Shown here: positions 1-8,219 of the stretch, in pieces
Numbering within the stretch: position 1 is the first letter of the stretch
Layout: each line of letters starts with the position of its first letter
DNA from: Paludibacter sp.
GTDB lineage: Bacteria > Bacteroidota > Bacteroidia > Bacteroidales > Paludibacteraceae
Assembly (NCBI GenBank): GCA_031292575.1
Contig: JARLGX010000032.1
Coordinates: 1-64,000, forward strand
Direction: 5' to 3'
DNA length: 64,000 nt
The notes under the pieces: generated by a model
The model's database searches: none
What the model was told of the DNA's origin: nothing
The model's input: the letters and a program-made list of their open reading frames with translations, nothing else
Position numbers and translations under genes: made by a program

Positions 1-33
1 CCATAATTAGCTGAGCAAAGTTTGTCACTGGTG

Positions 34-59
34 GGTGGGATTTTCTTTTTAATCCCACC
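34..59. terminator. hairpin, possible terminator or IS-associated repeat
   Basis: A 9-bp perfect stem (GGTGGGATT at 34-42 with AATCCCACC at 51-59) closes a T-rich 8-base loop. A second 9-bp hairpin with a related GGGATT core lies at 137-160. Either could be a terminator or a remnant structure of the IS that leaves the transposase fragment just downstream. No gene is visible before it in the window, so the role is open. Confidence 0.4.
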
Positions 60-136
60 GTTTGTACTATGAGGAATTGTATTCCGATAAACAAATTGGT
101 TTTTAAGACCGCATTACAAATGCTAAGAATACAAAA

Positions 137-160
137 GTTGGGATTGAAATAAATCCCAAC
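137..160. repeat. 9-bp inverted repeat before the transposase fragment
   Basis: GTTGGGATT (137-145) is matched by AATCCCAAC (152-160) around a 6-base loop. It shares the GGGATT/AATCCC core with the hairpin at 34-59. It lies directly upstream of the IS1182-type fragment and contains the stop codon (150-152) that ends the fragment's reading frame on the 5' side. Confidence 0.5.
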
Positions 161-164
161 AACA

Positions 165-509
165 GTGCGCAACTGTTTACATTTAAAGAATATATCCGGA
201 AGGACTTGGGGTGAATTTGCCGCTGATGTGGAACAGAACAACCAACGGGTAAAACAGAATCCGGCGTATTATAAACAGCGACAACAACTGGCCGAGCATC
301 CCTGGGGAACGCTCAAACGGCAACGGGGATTTGATTATGTATTGACACGTGGAAAGAAAAATGTATTAGGCGAGGTTAGTTTGGTGTTTATCGGCTACAA
401 TCTGAGCCGATTTATGCAAATAACAGAAGGAATCAACACCCTAAAAGAGCTTATTAAGGGAATGATAGCTCTGCTTTGTTGGAAAAGGGCTTGTTTTAAG
501 CCCATATAA
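165..509 (+). pseudogene. C-terminal fragment of an IS1182-type DDE transposase
   Basis: The 114-residue reading frame starts at a GTG but is open only from a stop at 150, so the N-terminal DNA-binding and most of the catalytic region are absent. What remains reads like the end of IS1182-family transposases: a YYKQRQQLAEHPWGTLKR block (the family pattern YKQRxxxVEHPFGTIKRQ, which contains the catalytic Glu), followed by GFDYVLT and a GYNLSRF motif. It is a decayed or truncated insertion sequence and is probably not functional. Hairpins upstream (34-59, 137-160) and an inverted repeat downstream (542-579) may be relics of the element. Confidence 0.8.
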
Positions 510-541
510 GCTTTTCAAAAAACAGACAAAAAATAGTAACA

Positions 542-579
542 GCTTCAAACTGTCTCCCACAAATGGGAGCTATTGAAGC
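542..579. repeat. imperfect inverted repeat after the IS fragment
   Basis: GCTTCAA (542-548) pairs with TTGAAGC (573-579), and CTCCCA (554-559) pairs with TGGGAG (564-569) inside it. It may be a terminator or the end of the IS1182-type relic. It separates the transposase fragment from the cassette-like gene pair. Confidence 0.4.
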
Positions 580-657
580 CTGAAACAATATAAATACCGG
601 AAAAAAGAGAGAACGAGCGGTTTTTGCGCAGACTCTCGTTATGCAATATTTAAAAAA

Positions 658-1284
658 ATGAAAACACAGATTAACTCTTATAAAGACGATTGGATTAAAA
701 TAAAGACAACTATTTCAAGAGAGAAGTCAATGATTGAATCCATAAGCGACAATAAATCATTAAACAAATTAGTTGATTTTTTAATAACAGCTGAAGATCA
801 TAGATTTAATTACCATTTGGGTTTTGATATTATTGCAATCATGAGAGCTATAAGAAATAAAATTCTCTTTAACAAAAATGAAGGTGCAAGCACTATTGAA
901 CAACAGCTAGTTAGAACAATCACTTGTGATTTTGAAAGATCCTATATTAGAAAAACAAAGGAAATCATATTTGCTTTGTTATTAAAGAAAATGGCGGATA
1001 AAAGAACCTTAGCTCTAATATATTTGAATATAGCCTACTATGGGACGAATTATGAAAATCTCGATAAAATACTACAAAAATTTAATTTAAAAAAAGGTGA
1101 TTATTTAAGCCATGATTCATGTTCGGAGATTGTATCTCGATTAAAATATCCCGAACCAAAAATGAAAATCAATGAGAAGATGAAATTAATTGAAAGACGA
1201 AAAATGTATTTGTTAAGATTATACGAGAAGCATTCTAACTATAAATTATTAAGAATTCATGGGAAATATCAAAACATATATTAA
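658..1284 (+). CDS. stand-alone GT51 (peptidoglycan transglycosylase) domain protein
   Basis: The 208-residue protein matches the glycosyltransferase family 51 core that polymerises lipid II. It has the AEDHRF motif with the catalytic Glu near residue 48, GFDIIAIMRAIRN, then EGASTIEQQLVR (family EGGSTITQQL), an RKTKEIIFALLL block, and IYLNIAYYG. Unlike MtgA or class A penicillin-binding proteins it has no N-terminal membrane anchor or signal peptide, and no transpeptidase domain. Its stop overlaps the next gene by 26 bp, which suggests translational coupling. Base composition is very AT-rich, and it sits between IS relics. The fold is well supported; a role in cell-wall synthesis is doubtful without an anchor. 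A repurposed role in defence or conflict is possible but unproven. Confidence 0.75.
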   Translation: MKTQINSYKDDWIKIKTTISREKSMIESISDNKSLNKLVDFLITAEDHRFNYHLGFDIIAIMRAIRNKILFNKNEGASTIEQQLVRTITCDFERSYIRKTKEIIFALLLKKMADKRTLALIYLNIAYYGTNYENLDKILQKFNLKKGDYLSHDSCSEIVSRLKYPEPKMKINEKMKLIERRKMYLLRLYEKHSNYKLLRIHGKYQNIY

Positions 1285-1945
1285 ACTATCTGAACGGGCA
1301 AAGAAAATCAATCAGTTATTTGACAATCCGAATAGCTTTGTATCTAATTATTTAGAATTAGGTCAATTAGAACAAAAATCATATATCAACTATGTTATTG
1401 TCAATAATAGTCCTTACATATTTAGAGAAATTCCTTTATTATATGAGCAAATAGTACAATATTTAGCCGATGAGTTAGGTCTTGGATTTGCAGATGTAAA
1501 ACTGATAGGCAGTGCAAAAACAGGTTTTTCAATTAGTCCAAAACCAAGTTTTGGAAATCCATTCACAGAAAATAGCGATTTAGACTTTACTGTAATTAAT
1601 GACGCTTTATTCGAAAATCTAAGGACTGAATTTGAACTATGGGCTGAAATGTATACAAATCAAATGTTATCGCCAAAAGACATTGAAAAACCATATTGGG
1701 ATGACAACTTAACTATTGTTCGAAAAAATATTGAACGGGGATTTATAGACACTTATAAAATTCCAAATCGTGATCCATTTCCATTGACAAGAAAGATAAA
1801 CGACTCACTTTTCTTGATTACATACAAACTCAATGAATTTCATGGAATTAAAAATAAAAAGTCTTCATTACGAGTTTATAAAGATGGAGTGACATTCTTG
1901 AATCAATTAAAATTAAACACAGAATCTGTTTTACGATATTTATAA
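1259..1945 (+). CDS. putative Pol-beta-superfamily nucleotidyltransferase
   Basis: The 228-residue protein has a nucleotidyltransferase-like signature. LIGSAKTGFSI gives the GS motif near residue 82, and NSDLDFTVI supplies the first two metal-binding acidic residues (DLD) near residue 107. The rest is helical and not recognised. The GS-to-DLD spacing is longer than in minimal MNT-type enzymes. The start overlaps the GT51 gene by 26 bp, so the two are very probably co-expressed. I do not recognise a named family. Options include a CD-NTase-like signal synthase, a tRNA- or protein-modifying AMP transferase, or an antitoxin-type enzyme; nothing in the sequence chooses among them. Confidence 0.55.
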   Translation: MGNIKTYIKLSERAKKINQLFDNPNSFVSNYLELGQLEQKSYINYVIVNNSPYIFREIPLLYEQIVQYLADELGLGFADVKLIGSAKTGFSISPKPSFGNPFTENSDLDFTVINDALFENLRTEFELWAEMYTNQMLSPKDIEKPYWDDNLTIVRKNIERGFIDTYKIPNRDPFPLTRKINDSLFLITYKLNEFHGIKNKKSSLRVYKDGVTFLNQLKLNTESVLRYL

Positions 1946-2357
1946 ATAAACATTGCATAACACACGCCTCGTATGTTCATTGGCTGGCTGACACACCTCA
2001 ATGGCAAGTCCGTTTTTTCTTTCTTCAAGTCCCTCTACTCAAGGAGAGGAACTTATTTCCCTTTGGTCGGACCATTGGTTCTTGGTAACCAAGCAGTCTG
2101 ACCGAGGGATATCCGTGCCTATAATAAAATAAAAACACAGTTCACAAACCCGCACCAGCGATTGTACAAATAATGAAATAAAACCTGTGCAATTTATAAG
2201 AATATACAGTATGAAATAAACAAAAGTAATTTTTAATTGTTTTTGAAATATTAAAACATATGATAATTCAAATTCCCCATACATGTGAATTGGTCTCACT
2301 CACACACTCACAATGAATGGTAATGCACAGGTTACAACTAAATATAATAATTATTTT
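1946..2357. other. 412-bp intergenic region with a large hairpin, no gene seen
   Basis: It contains the right inverted 10-mer (1952-1961) and a compound hairpin at 2065-2103 (inner stem TTGGTT/AACCAA, outer stem GGTCGGA against TCTGACC with one mismatch). A minus-strand open frame at 2039-2299 shows no recognisable family features and is judged non-coding. The rest is AT-rich leader for the FGE-fold gene. Confidence 0.5.
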
Positions 2358-3836
2358 ATGAAAACAAAAACAACAATTTTCCGCTCCGCTTTTGCGGTCG
2401 TGTTGCTATTGTTAGCAACCACACAGAGTTATGCAACGCTTAATTACACTATTAGCTTTACGGCTACCGGTGTTACTACCTCGGTTGGTAGTGTAGAAGT
2501 ACAAAACCTAACCAAAGGTACAACAGCAACTGTAGTGAGTGGCAATACCCTAACTTTAACAGATCAAACAACAGCAGTAGATGTTCTTAGTGCAGGTGAT
2601 GGGGGCATTCGTATCTCACAAAATGCCAATACCGGAACATTTATCATGACATTTTATACCAGCCAAGACGGTAACGCACAAGTGACTGCTTACGCCATTG
2701 ATGGCAGAAAAGTAACAGAACTAACCACTCGTTTTGAGTTGGGCTACAATTCCTTAAAGTTGTCATTGCCTACTGGTATTTACGTTATTTGTCTATCTGG
2801 AACAGGATATTCCTATTCTGCAAAACTACAAAGCCAAACAAGTGCTGCAACACAAGCCGTAATTAAATTTCTGAGTAATACAAAAGTGGAAGCTTCAGCT
2901 CCGCAGAAAAGCAAAGCAGGGCCAATAACAACAACGACAATGACTTATACTGCGGGCGACCAATTGCTTTATACTGCTACTTCAGGCACATACATAGCTT
3001 CTGTACCCGATGTACCTACCGGAAGCAAAACTACCAACTTTAATTTCGCTGCTATACCTACTTCTGCCATCCCAGCGGGCACTTTTATGATGGGCAGCCC
3101 GGTAACAGAAGTAAACAGAAATTCAGATGAAGCCCAATACCAAGTAACTCTTACTGCTTTCCGCATGAGTAAATATGAGATAACCAATACTCAGTATGCC
3201 GCCTTTTTAAATGCAAAAAATATTGGTAGTAACGGATTGTTTGTAGCAGGAGCATATCCTACCCAAGCTTTGATTTATGCGAGTTCGGGCATTAATGACT
3301 GGGGGTTGCATTATAGCGGCTCACAATGGGTACCTGTAACAGGTTACGAAAATGCTCCTGTGATTTATGTAACATGGTATGGTGCTGCGGAATATGCAAC
3401 TTATATAGGCGGGACTTTGCCTACTGAGGCGCAATGGGAATATGCTTGTCGTGCGGGTACTACCACTCCGTTTAATACAGGTGATTTTTTGACTAACCTG
3501 CAAGCTAATTATGATTGGGCATATCCTTATAACAATGGAACGAACACCGTAACTATTTATCCAGGCAAAACCCAAACTGTAGGAACTTACGCAGGAAATG
3601 CTTATGGCTTGTTTGATATGCACGGCAATGTGTGGGAATGGTGCTCTAACTGGTACGACATTTATCCCACTACCGCTCAGACCAACCCCACAGGTGCTAC
3701 TACAGGCTCTAACCGCGTGATTCGTGGTGGCGGCTGGCGTGAAAACGCGCAGGGGTGCCGCTCCGCTTATCGCAGTTACGGCGGCCCGTATAGTACAAGC
3801 TATTCTGCTGGTTTCAGGGTGGTTCTCGTCCCTTAG
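2358..3836 (+). CDS. secreted FGE/SUMF1-fold protein with an internal sorting-tail-like segment
   Basis: The start at 2358 places a clear signal peptide (KTK, then a hydrophobic run ending in SYA) at the N-terminus; the frame could begin at 2313 but that would bury it. Residues about 98-159 resemble a type IX secretion C-terminal sorting domain (YAIDGRKV, then LPTGIYVI), yet here they are internal. Residues about 235-490 form a formylglycine-generating-enzyme-like sulfatase-modifying domain: IPAGTFMMGSP, YEITNTQYAAFL, LPTEAQWEYACRAGT, GNVWEWCSNWYD, and a terminal RVIRGGGWREN...AGFRV. Most proteins with this domain are not sulfatase activators but binding or structural C-type-lectin-like folds. 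The last about 100 bp are GC-richer than the surroundings. The neighbours are IS remnants, so it may be accessory. Confidence 0.8.
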   Translation: MKTKTTIFRSAFAVVLLLLATTQSYATLNYTISFTATGVTTSVGSVEVQNLTKGTTATVVSGNTLTLTDQTTAVDVLSAGDGGIRISQNANTGTFIMTFYTSQDGNAQVTAYAIDGRKVTELTTRFELGYNSLKLSLPTGIYVICLSGTGYSYSAKLQSQTSAATQAVIKFLSNTKVEASAPQKSKAGPITTTTMTYTAGDQLLYTATSGTYIASVPDVPTGSKTTNFNFAAIPTSAIPAGTFMMGSPVTEVNRNSDEAQYQVTLTAFRMSKYEITNTQYAAFLNAKNIGSNGLFVAGAYPTQALIYASSGINDWGLHYSGSQWVPVTGYENAPVIYVTWYGAAEYATYIGGTLPTEAQWEYACRAGTTTPFNTGDFLTNLQANYDWAYPYNNGTNTVTIYPGKTQTVGTYAGNAYGLFDMHGNVWEWCSNWYDIYPTTAQTNPTGATTGSNRVIRGGGWRENAQGCRSAYRSYGGPYSTSYSAGFRVVLVP

Positions 3837-3934
3837 TTTACTATTGACGGGCTTTGATCTAAAAAAGAACTTAGTTGTGTCCATGCGAGAGGGGACGACC
3901 GAAACAAGAATACAACGAGGAAAAAACACTTAAT

Positions 3935-3950
3935 ATCCCGCATGCGGGAT
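3935..3950. repeat. perfect 16-bp palindrome
   Basis: ATCCCGCATGCGGGAT is a perfect palindrome about 100 bp after the FGE-fold gene and before the IS3-type remnant. It could be a terminator core or an IS boundary; no loop is present, so as RNA it would form only a strained hairpin. Confidence 0.4.
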
Positions 3951-4010
3951 GAATTTTGTTGGGAATAAGCACAATAGAACACCCGGGTAACCGTGGAAAC
4001 AAAAGACTAA

Positions 4011-4310
4011 ATCAGCAGACTCAAAGAACTACAAAAGGAGATTGAGCAACTCAAAAAGCTCCTACTCAAGAAAGACATTGAACAGCTAATGAACGATTCC
4101 TTTATGGAAATTGTAGCCAAGAAACTGGGCTACAAAAGCGTTCAGGAATTCAAAAAAAAAATCGACACCAGTCTCTAAATCAGTTGTATTGCAAAGGTTC
4201 AGCAATACGTACTTCCTGCAAGCGTGCAGGAAGTTTGTGATTGGTACGGTATGAACAGAGATGCTTTTTATAAGTATAGTAAACGATCTGTGAAACGAAA
4301 AACGGTAGTT
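4011..4310 (+). pseudogene. IS3-family transposase remnant (OrfA end and OrfB start)
   Basis: One frame reads ISRLKELQKEIEQLKKLLLKKDIEQL... and ends at TAA 4176-4178. It looks like the leucine-zipper C-terminal part of an IS3-type OrfA. After the stop the same frame continues with VQEVCDWYGMNRDAFYKYSKR, the typical start of OrfB, and then degenerates before the peptidase gene. A ten-A run (4152-4161) and a perfect 10-bp hairpin with a 4-base loop (4211-4234) lie at the junction, as in IS3 frameshift regions. Here, however, the two pieces share one frame. Both genes are truncated, so the copy is dead. Confidence 0.65.
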
Positions 4311-4333
4311 GCTTTAAGTGTAATTCTTAGGAT

Positions 4334-6385
4334 TTACCAAATTTTCACTCTAAGACTATCAGGTCGCCACATTTTATCTCCCTGTTTAACATTAAAGGTT
4401 GAATAGAATTCAGGCATATTGGACAATGGGCCGAGTACGCGCCATTTAGCAGGAGCGTGTTCGTTGCTTTTTATCTGGTTTGCCATGGCTTCGGGGCGCA
4501 TATTGAGCATCCAGGCCAATGCATAACCAAGAAAATAACGCTTGCTTGGATTCAATCCGGCAATAATTTCGTTGTCTTTGAATTGTTTCGTTTTTTTGAA
4601 AGCTTCATATCCCATAATCACACCACCTAGGTCGGCTATATTTTCACCTTGCGTCAATTCTCCGTTAATATGTAGGTTATCAACGGCTACGTAATCGTTG
4701 AATTGCTTTACAATCATTTTTGTCTTTCGGTTAAACTTTATTCGGTCTTCGTTTGTCCACCAGTTGCTCAAGTTGCCAAGTTCATTGTATTTACATCCCT
4801 GATCGTCGAAGCCATGTGTGATTTCATGTCCAAAAGTTGCACCTATAATTGAATAAAGCAAAGCATCATCGGCCATTTTGCTTTCGTATCCGGGAACTAT
4901 AATGTTACAACCCGGAATCACTATTTCGTTGTTCGACGGGTTGTAATATGCATTGTAGGTCTGAGGTTCCATGTCCCATTCCGTACGGTCGACCGGTTTG
5001 CCATACTTCTGCATCATATAATTGAATGCCCATTTATTTGCATTCATAACGTTTTTCACGTAGGAAGTGCGGTCAATCTGCATGGCACTCATATCTTTCC
5101 ATTTATTGGGATAACCCACTTTCATAATTACAGCATTTAGTTTTTTCAATGCTTTTTCCTTGGTGGTTGCACTCATCCAGTCGAGGGCTTTGATGCGTTC
5201 CGAAAAGACATTTTTAATGGCATTTCCTATTTCCACTAACTTTTCTTTGGTTCCTTTTGGCAAATATTCGTTTACATAAACTTGTCCAATCAGTTCTCCG
5301 AGTGAACCATCAGTCTGTTCCACCACCCGTTTCCATCTGGGTTTAGGCTCTTTTACACCTTTAAGAGTAGCAGTATAAAAATTGAAGTCTTCTGTAAATG
5401 TTTTATCATCCAAGTAACCTGCAAGCCCATTCAGCATTTGAAATTTCAGGTAATTCTTCCAGTCGGTTATCGTGTACTTTTTCAAATACGTGTTCAATGC
5501 GGTAAGAAATTCGGGCTGCCCTACTACAACACTGTCAACTTTTGTAAGTCCAGCTGTATTCATAAAGACTTTCCAATCAAGGTTCGGGGTTAATGTACTC
5601 AATGCGCCAAATGTCATTTTGTTGTAGTTAGCTAACGGATCACGGGTATCTTCACGTTTACGGGATGTTTTTGCCAAATCAGTTTCCATTTCCATCAACT
5701 TAGTAGCTGCCATCTTGGCGTTTGATTCGTTATATCCCAGAATTTTAAACATATTATCCACGTGCAAAACAAATTTTTCGCGAATGATTTTGGATTTGGT
5801 ATCGGTATCGAAATAAAAGCTCCTATCAGGAAGGCTCAATCCTCCCTGACTGATATATACCTGATATTTGCCACTGTTTTTATCATCCTGAGCAATATAC
5901 ATATTCAATAACGGACCAGCCGATACAGTATGAATATATGCAGCTTCCCTGATAATACCATTCATGTCTTTTATCTGATCTATTGTTGCAAAATCATTTT
6001 TCAGGTCGGTTATTCCTTTTGAATTTAACACCGTGCTATCCATCCCTGTGAAAAATAAATCGCCAATTTTTTTTTTTGCACTTCCCTTTTCTACCTGTTG
6101 AATTGCTGCCGACGTTTCACAAATTTTACGTATCTGTGCATTAATAGTATCCTGAATAAGTTGAAAAATTCCGTTACTTTGTTCGCTGGCCGGAATGGGG
6201 TTTTGTTTAAACCACCGACCATTAGCATATTGAAAAAAATCATCGCCGGCTTTCACGGTTGAATCAATATGCGTAGCAAGTGGATCATCGGCTGCGTTAG
6301 TTGGCTGTTTTGCTGACTTGCATGACAGAGTTGTGGTTAGCAATATGAGACCACATATAAGGGCATTAAAGAGAGATTTTTTCAT
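4334..6385 (-). CDS. M13-family zinc endopeptidase lipoprotein (neprilysin/PepO-like)
   Basis: The 683-residue protein is a full-length M13 metallopeptidase that cleaves oligopeptides outside the cytoplasm. The N-terminus is a lipoprotein signal with a lipobox ending TLSC (Cys near residue 22). The M13 N-domain follows (DDFFQYANGRW). The zinc site is HEITH in GHEITHGFDDQG near residue 520, and GENIADLGG near residue 585 supplies the third ligand and the catalytic-loop Asp. The NAYYNPSNNEIVIP substrate-binding motif precedes it. The C-terminus ends with the usual Trp (VKIW). It is transcribed alone, divergent from the methyltransferase gene, and its 3' end abuts the IS3 remnant. Confidence 0.95.
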   Translation of the reverse strand: MKKSLFNALICGLILLTTTLSCKSAKQPTNAADDPLATHIDSTVKAGDDFFQYANGRWFKQNPIPASEQSNGIFQLIQDTINAQIRKICETSAAIQQVEKGSAKKKIGDLFFTGMDSTVLNSKGITDLKNDFATIDQIKDMNGIIREAAYIHTVSAGPLLNMYIAQDDKNSGKYQVYISQGGLSLPDRSFYFDTDTKSKIIREKFVLHVDNMFKILGYNESNAKMAATKLMEMETDLAKTSRKREDTRDPLANYNKMTFGALSTLTPNLDWKVFMNTAGLTKVDSVVVGQPEFLTALNTYLKKYTITDWKNYLKFQMLNGLAGYLDDKTFTEDFNFYTATLKGVKEPKPRWKRVVEQTDGSLGELIGQVYVNEYLPKGTKEKLVEIGNAIKNVFSERIKALDWMSATTKEKALKKLNAVIMKVGYPNKWKDMSAMQIDRTSYVKNVMNANKWAFNYMMQKYGKPVDRTEWDMEPQTYNAYYNPSNNEIVIPGCNIIVPGYESKMADDALLYSIIGATFGHEITHGFDDQGCKYNELGNLSNWWTNEDRIKFNRKTKMIVKQFNDYVAVDNLHINGELTQGENIADLGGVIMGYEAFKKTKQFKDNEIIAGLNPSKRYFLGYALAWMLNMRPEAMANQIKSNEHAPAKWRVLGPLSNMPEFYSTFNVKQGDKMWRPDSLRVKIW

Positions 6386-6522
6386 AAAAAAAAATTTTGA
6401 CTATTTAAATTCGTAAATTATAGTTGTTGTTTCGGAACCATCTATTCTTAACTATTAGCATAAAGGGCGTAAATGTAATTATTTTAGTTTGTTTATACAT
6501 CTTTTATTATAAATATTTTTAC

Positions 6523-6544
6523 CATCTTTGTGGTTCCAAAGTTA
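6523..6544. promoter_or_regulatory. overlapping divergent -7 boxes
   Basis: On the minus strand TAACTTTG (6537-6544) fits the Bacteroidota -7 consensus TAnnTTTG for the M13 peptidase, about 150 nt before its start. On the plus strand CATCTTTG (6523-6530) is one base off the consensus and would serve the methyltransferase operon about 65 nt downstream. No good -33 TTTG at the expected spacing is obvious for either. Confidence 0.4.
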
Positions 6545-6595
6545 GCATAACAATTATTTCTGATAAATAAAATAACCTTTTAAATTTTTTATATT

Positions 6596-7573
6596 ATGAA
6601 CCCAGCTTCAATCAGAGAATTTGCAGCATCTTTTCAAAAAAGCAGAATCTTATTAAGTGCCTTTGAACTCGATATATTTACAAATATCGATGAGTCAGGG
6701 TCTACAAACAATCAGATTTCAACTAATCTACAGCTGGACGAACATGCCTGCATTCGGTTACTTAATGCATTGGTTTCGTTAGGTTTCCTCACTAAACAAA
6801 ACCAACTTTTTTTTAATACCGAAGATAGTTTTGATTTTCTTTCAAAAAAAAGTATAAACTATTTAGGTGGATTAATGCATTCAAATCATCTGTGGAATAC
6901 CTGGAATAACCTCACAAAGGTTGTAAAAACAGGTATTTCGGCACATTCAACCGAAATTAATGAGAGAGGAGAAGATTGGTTATTCTCGTTTATAAATGCC
7001 ATGCATGACCGTGCAAAAAAACAAGCCCCACAGCAATTGACCAATATCGATTTGACGGAAGTGAAAACAATACTTGATATTGGAGGTGGATCAGGAGCAT
7101 ATTCTATGGAGTTTGTTTCAAAGAAGCCGGAAATTAAAGCCACAGTTTTTGATTTGCCAAACGTTGTACCTATCACACAAAAGTTTATCAACCAAGAAGG
7201 TTTTTCAACTAAAATACAAACATATACAGGCGATTACACCATAGATGATTTACCTAAAGGATTTGATATTGTTTTTTTATCGGCAATTATTCATAGCAAT
7301 TCGTTGGAAGTAAATCAATACCTGATAAAGAAATGTTATAATGCATTGAACAAAAATGGGAAAATATTGATTCAGGATTGGATAATGAATAACGACAGAA
7401 CACAACCAACTGCTGGTGCCATTTTTGCTATAAATATGCTTGTTGGAACCGAAGCCGGTGATTGTTTTACAGAAAAGGAAGTAACAGATATGCTTGTTGT
7501 TGCCGGATTTAAAAATATTTCGCGGATTGAATTTGAAAACGGTATCAGTCAAATGATTGCCCAAAAAATTTAA
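6596..7573 (+). CDS. SAM-dependent O-methyltransferase (family 2, PF00891-like)
   Basis: The 325-residue protein has an N-terminal winged-helix dimerisation domain (residues about 10-95; LLSAFELDIFTNI, ACIRLLNALVSLGFL). A Rossmann methyltransferase domain follows, with motif I ILDIGGGSGAYS near residue 160 and FDLPNVV contacting the SAM ribose. This is the architecture of O-methyltransferases acting on small phenolic or polyketide substrates. The substrate cannot be told. The following ybjQ-type gene starts 33 bp downstream on the same strand and is probably in the same operon. Confidence 0.85.
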   Translation: MNPASIREFAASFQKSRILLSAFELDIFTNIDESGSTNNQISTNLQLDEHACIRLLNALVSLGFLTKQNQLFFNTEDSFDFLSKKSINYLGGLMHSNHLWNTWNNLTKVVKTGISAHSTEINERGEDWLFSFINAMHDRAKKQAPQQLTNIDLTEVKTILDIGGGSGAYSMEFVSKKPEIKATVFDLPNVVPITQKFINQEGFSTKIQTYTGDYTIDDLPKGFDIVFLSAIIHSNSLEVNQYLIKKCYNALNKNGKILIQDWIMNNDRTQPTAGAIFAINMLVGTEAGDCFTEKEVTDMLVVAGFKNISRIEFENGISQMIAQKI

Positions 7574-7606
7574 ATATGTCTTCATAAAAACATAAAAAAT
7601 TATAAC

Positions 7607-7945
7607 ATGATGAGAGAATCAATTTTAATAACCACCAGCACCTCGCTGGAGGGTTACAAAGTGACAAAACAATTAGGTTTAGTCCGTGGTATTACAGTAC
7701 GTTCAAGGAGTATCATCGGCAATATGGCCGGAGGTTTTATGACAATATTTGGAGGGAAAAGTACCATCTACACCGAATTGTGTGAAAAAGCCAGAGAAGA
7801 GGCGTTGGAATTAATGATAAAGCATGGTGAAGAACTGGGATGCAATGCCATAATAAATGTAAGATATGACGCAAATGATGTAATGAACGGATTAACTGAA
7901 GTTCTTGCCTATGGAACTGCCGTTGTTGTAAGTAAAATTGATTAA
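7607..7945 (+). CDS. YbjQ/UPF0145 family protein
   Basis: The 112-residue protein fits the YbjQ family (DUF74, sometimes called a heavy-metal-binding domain). It has LITTSTSLEGYKV, the central RSRSIIGNMAGGF and FGGKSTIY, the helix EKAREEALELMI, and the C-terminal CNAIINVRYD. These small proteins form pentameric rings; no biochemical role is established. The second Met (7610) could equally be the start. It follows the methyltransferase gene closely and is followed by a candidate terminator. Confidence 0.85.
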   Translation: MMRESILITTSTSLEGYKVTKQLGLVRGITVRSRSIIGNMAGGFMTIFGGKSTIYTELCEKAREEALELMIKHGEELGCNAIINVRYDANDVMNGLTEVLAYGTAVVVSKID

Positions 7946-8038
7946 CAAACCTGTTTGATTAATTTCATTTCTTTAGAAAATAAAAAACAGATATTTATTA
8001 GTAACTTGTTAAATCATCATTATTTTGAAATTTCAAGT

Positions 8039-8062
8039 CAAGGTGAATTGAATTTCACCTTG
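8039..8062 (+). terminator. candidate terminator hairpin
   Basis: CAAGGTGAA (8039-8047) pairs with TTCACCTTG (8054-8062) around a 6-base loop, and a T-rich run lies about ten bases further on. It sits about 95 bp after the ybjQ-type gene and would end that operon. Confidence 0.5.
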
Positions 8063-8181
8063 GAAATACTTTTTTAAAAATGATCTGGAATATTTTCAGG
8101 ATTTGGAAAAAGCGAATGAATTCTGAAAATATTGCATAGAAATTGTCGATCTTACAGCAATTAATTGTTATTTGTTTTAGC

Positions 8182-8189
8182 TATTTTTG
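8182..8189 (+). promoter_or_regulatory. -7 box for the helicase gene
   Basis: TATTTTTG fits TAnnTTTG and lies 31 nt before the helicase start codon. The -33 element is not clear. Confidence 0.4.
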
Positions 8190-8219
8190 CAGAAGCATAT
8201 AAAATAAGTACTACTTTCA

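Larger units (their letters stand above)
638..1961 (+). mobile_element. cassette-like two-gene unit bounded by inverted 10-mers
   Basis: GTTATGCAAT (638-647) stands 10 bp before the first start codon, and its exact reverse complement ATTGCATAAC (1952-1961) stands 6 bp after the last stop. GTTATGC/GCATAAC resemble the outer core boxes of integron attC sites, and the right box is followed by CACGCCTC, reminiscent of the left end of Vibrio-type attC repeats. On the left, AACGAG (612-617) and CTCGTT (635-640) form a short stem ending at the box. I cannot see a complete attC at either end, nor an integrase. Cassette identity is therefore inference; the inverted 10-mers are directly visible. Confidence 0.45.

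Noticed and set aside
2039-2299. Minus-strand open frame of 86 codons between the cassette and the FGE gene
   Set aside because: No recognisable motif, it spans a hairpin region, and its composition looks like random AT-rich sequence.
3321-3929. Long minus-strand open frame opposite the FGE-fold gene
   Set aside because: It is antisense to a clearly coding plus-strand domain with conserved motifs, so it is a shadow frame.
4151-4234. Programmed frameshift site of an IS3 element (A-run plus stem-loop)
   Set aside because: The OrfA-like and OrfB-like pieces are in the same frame separated by a stop, and both are truncated, so no functional frameshift can be argued.
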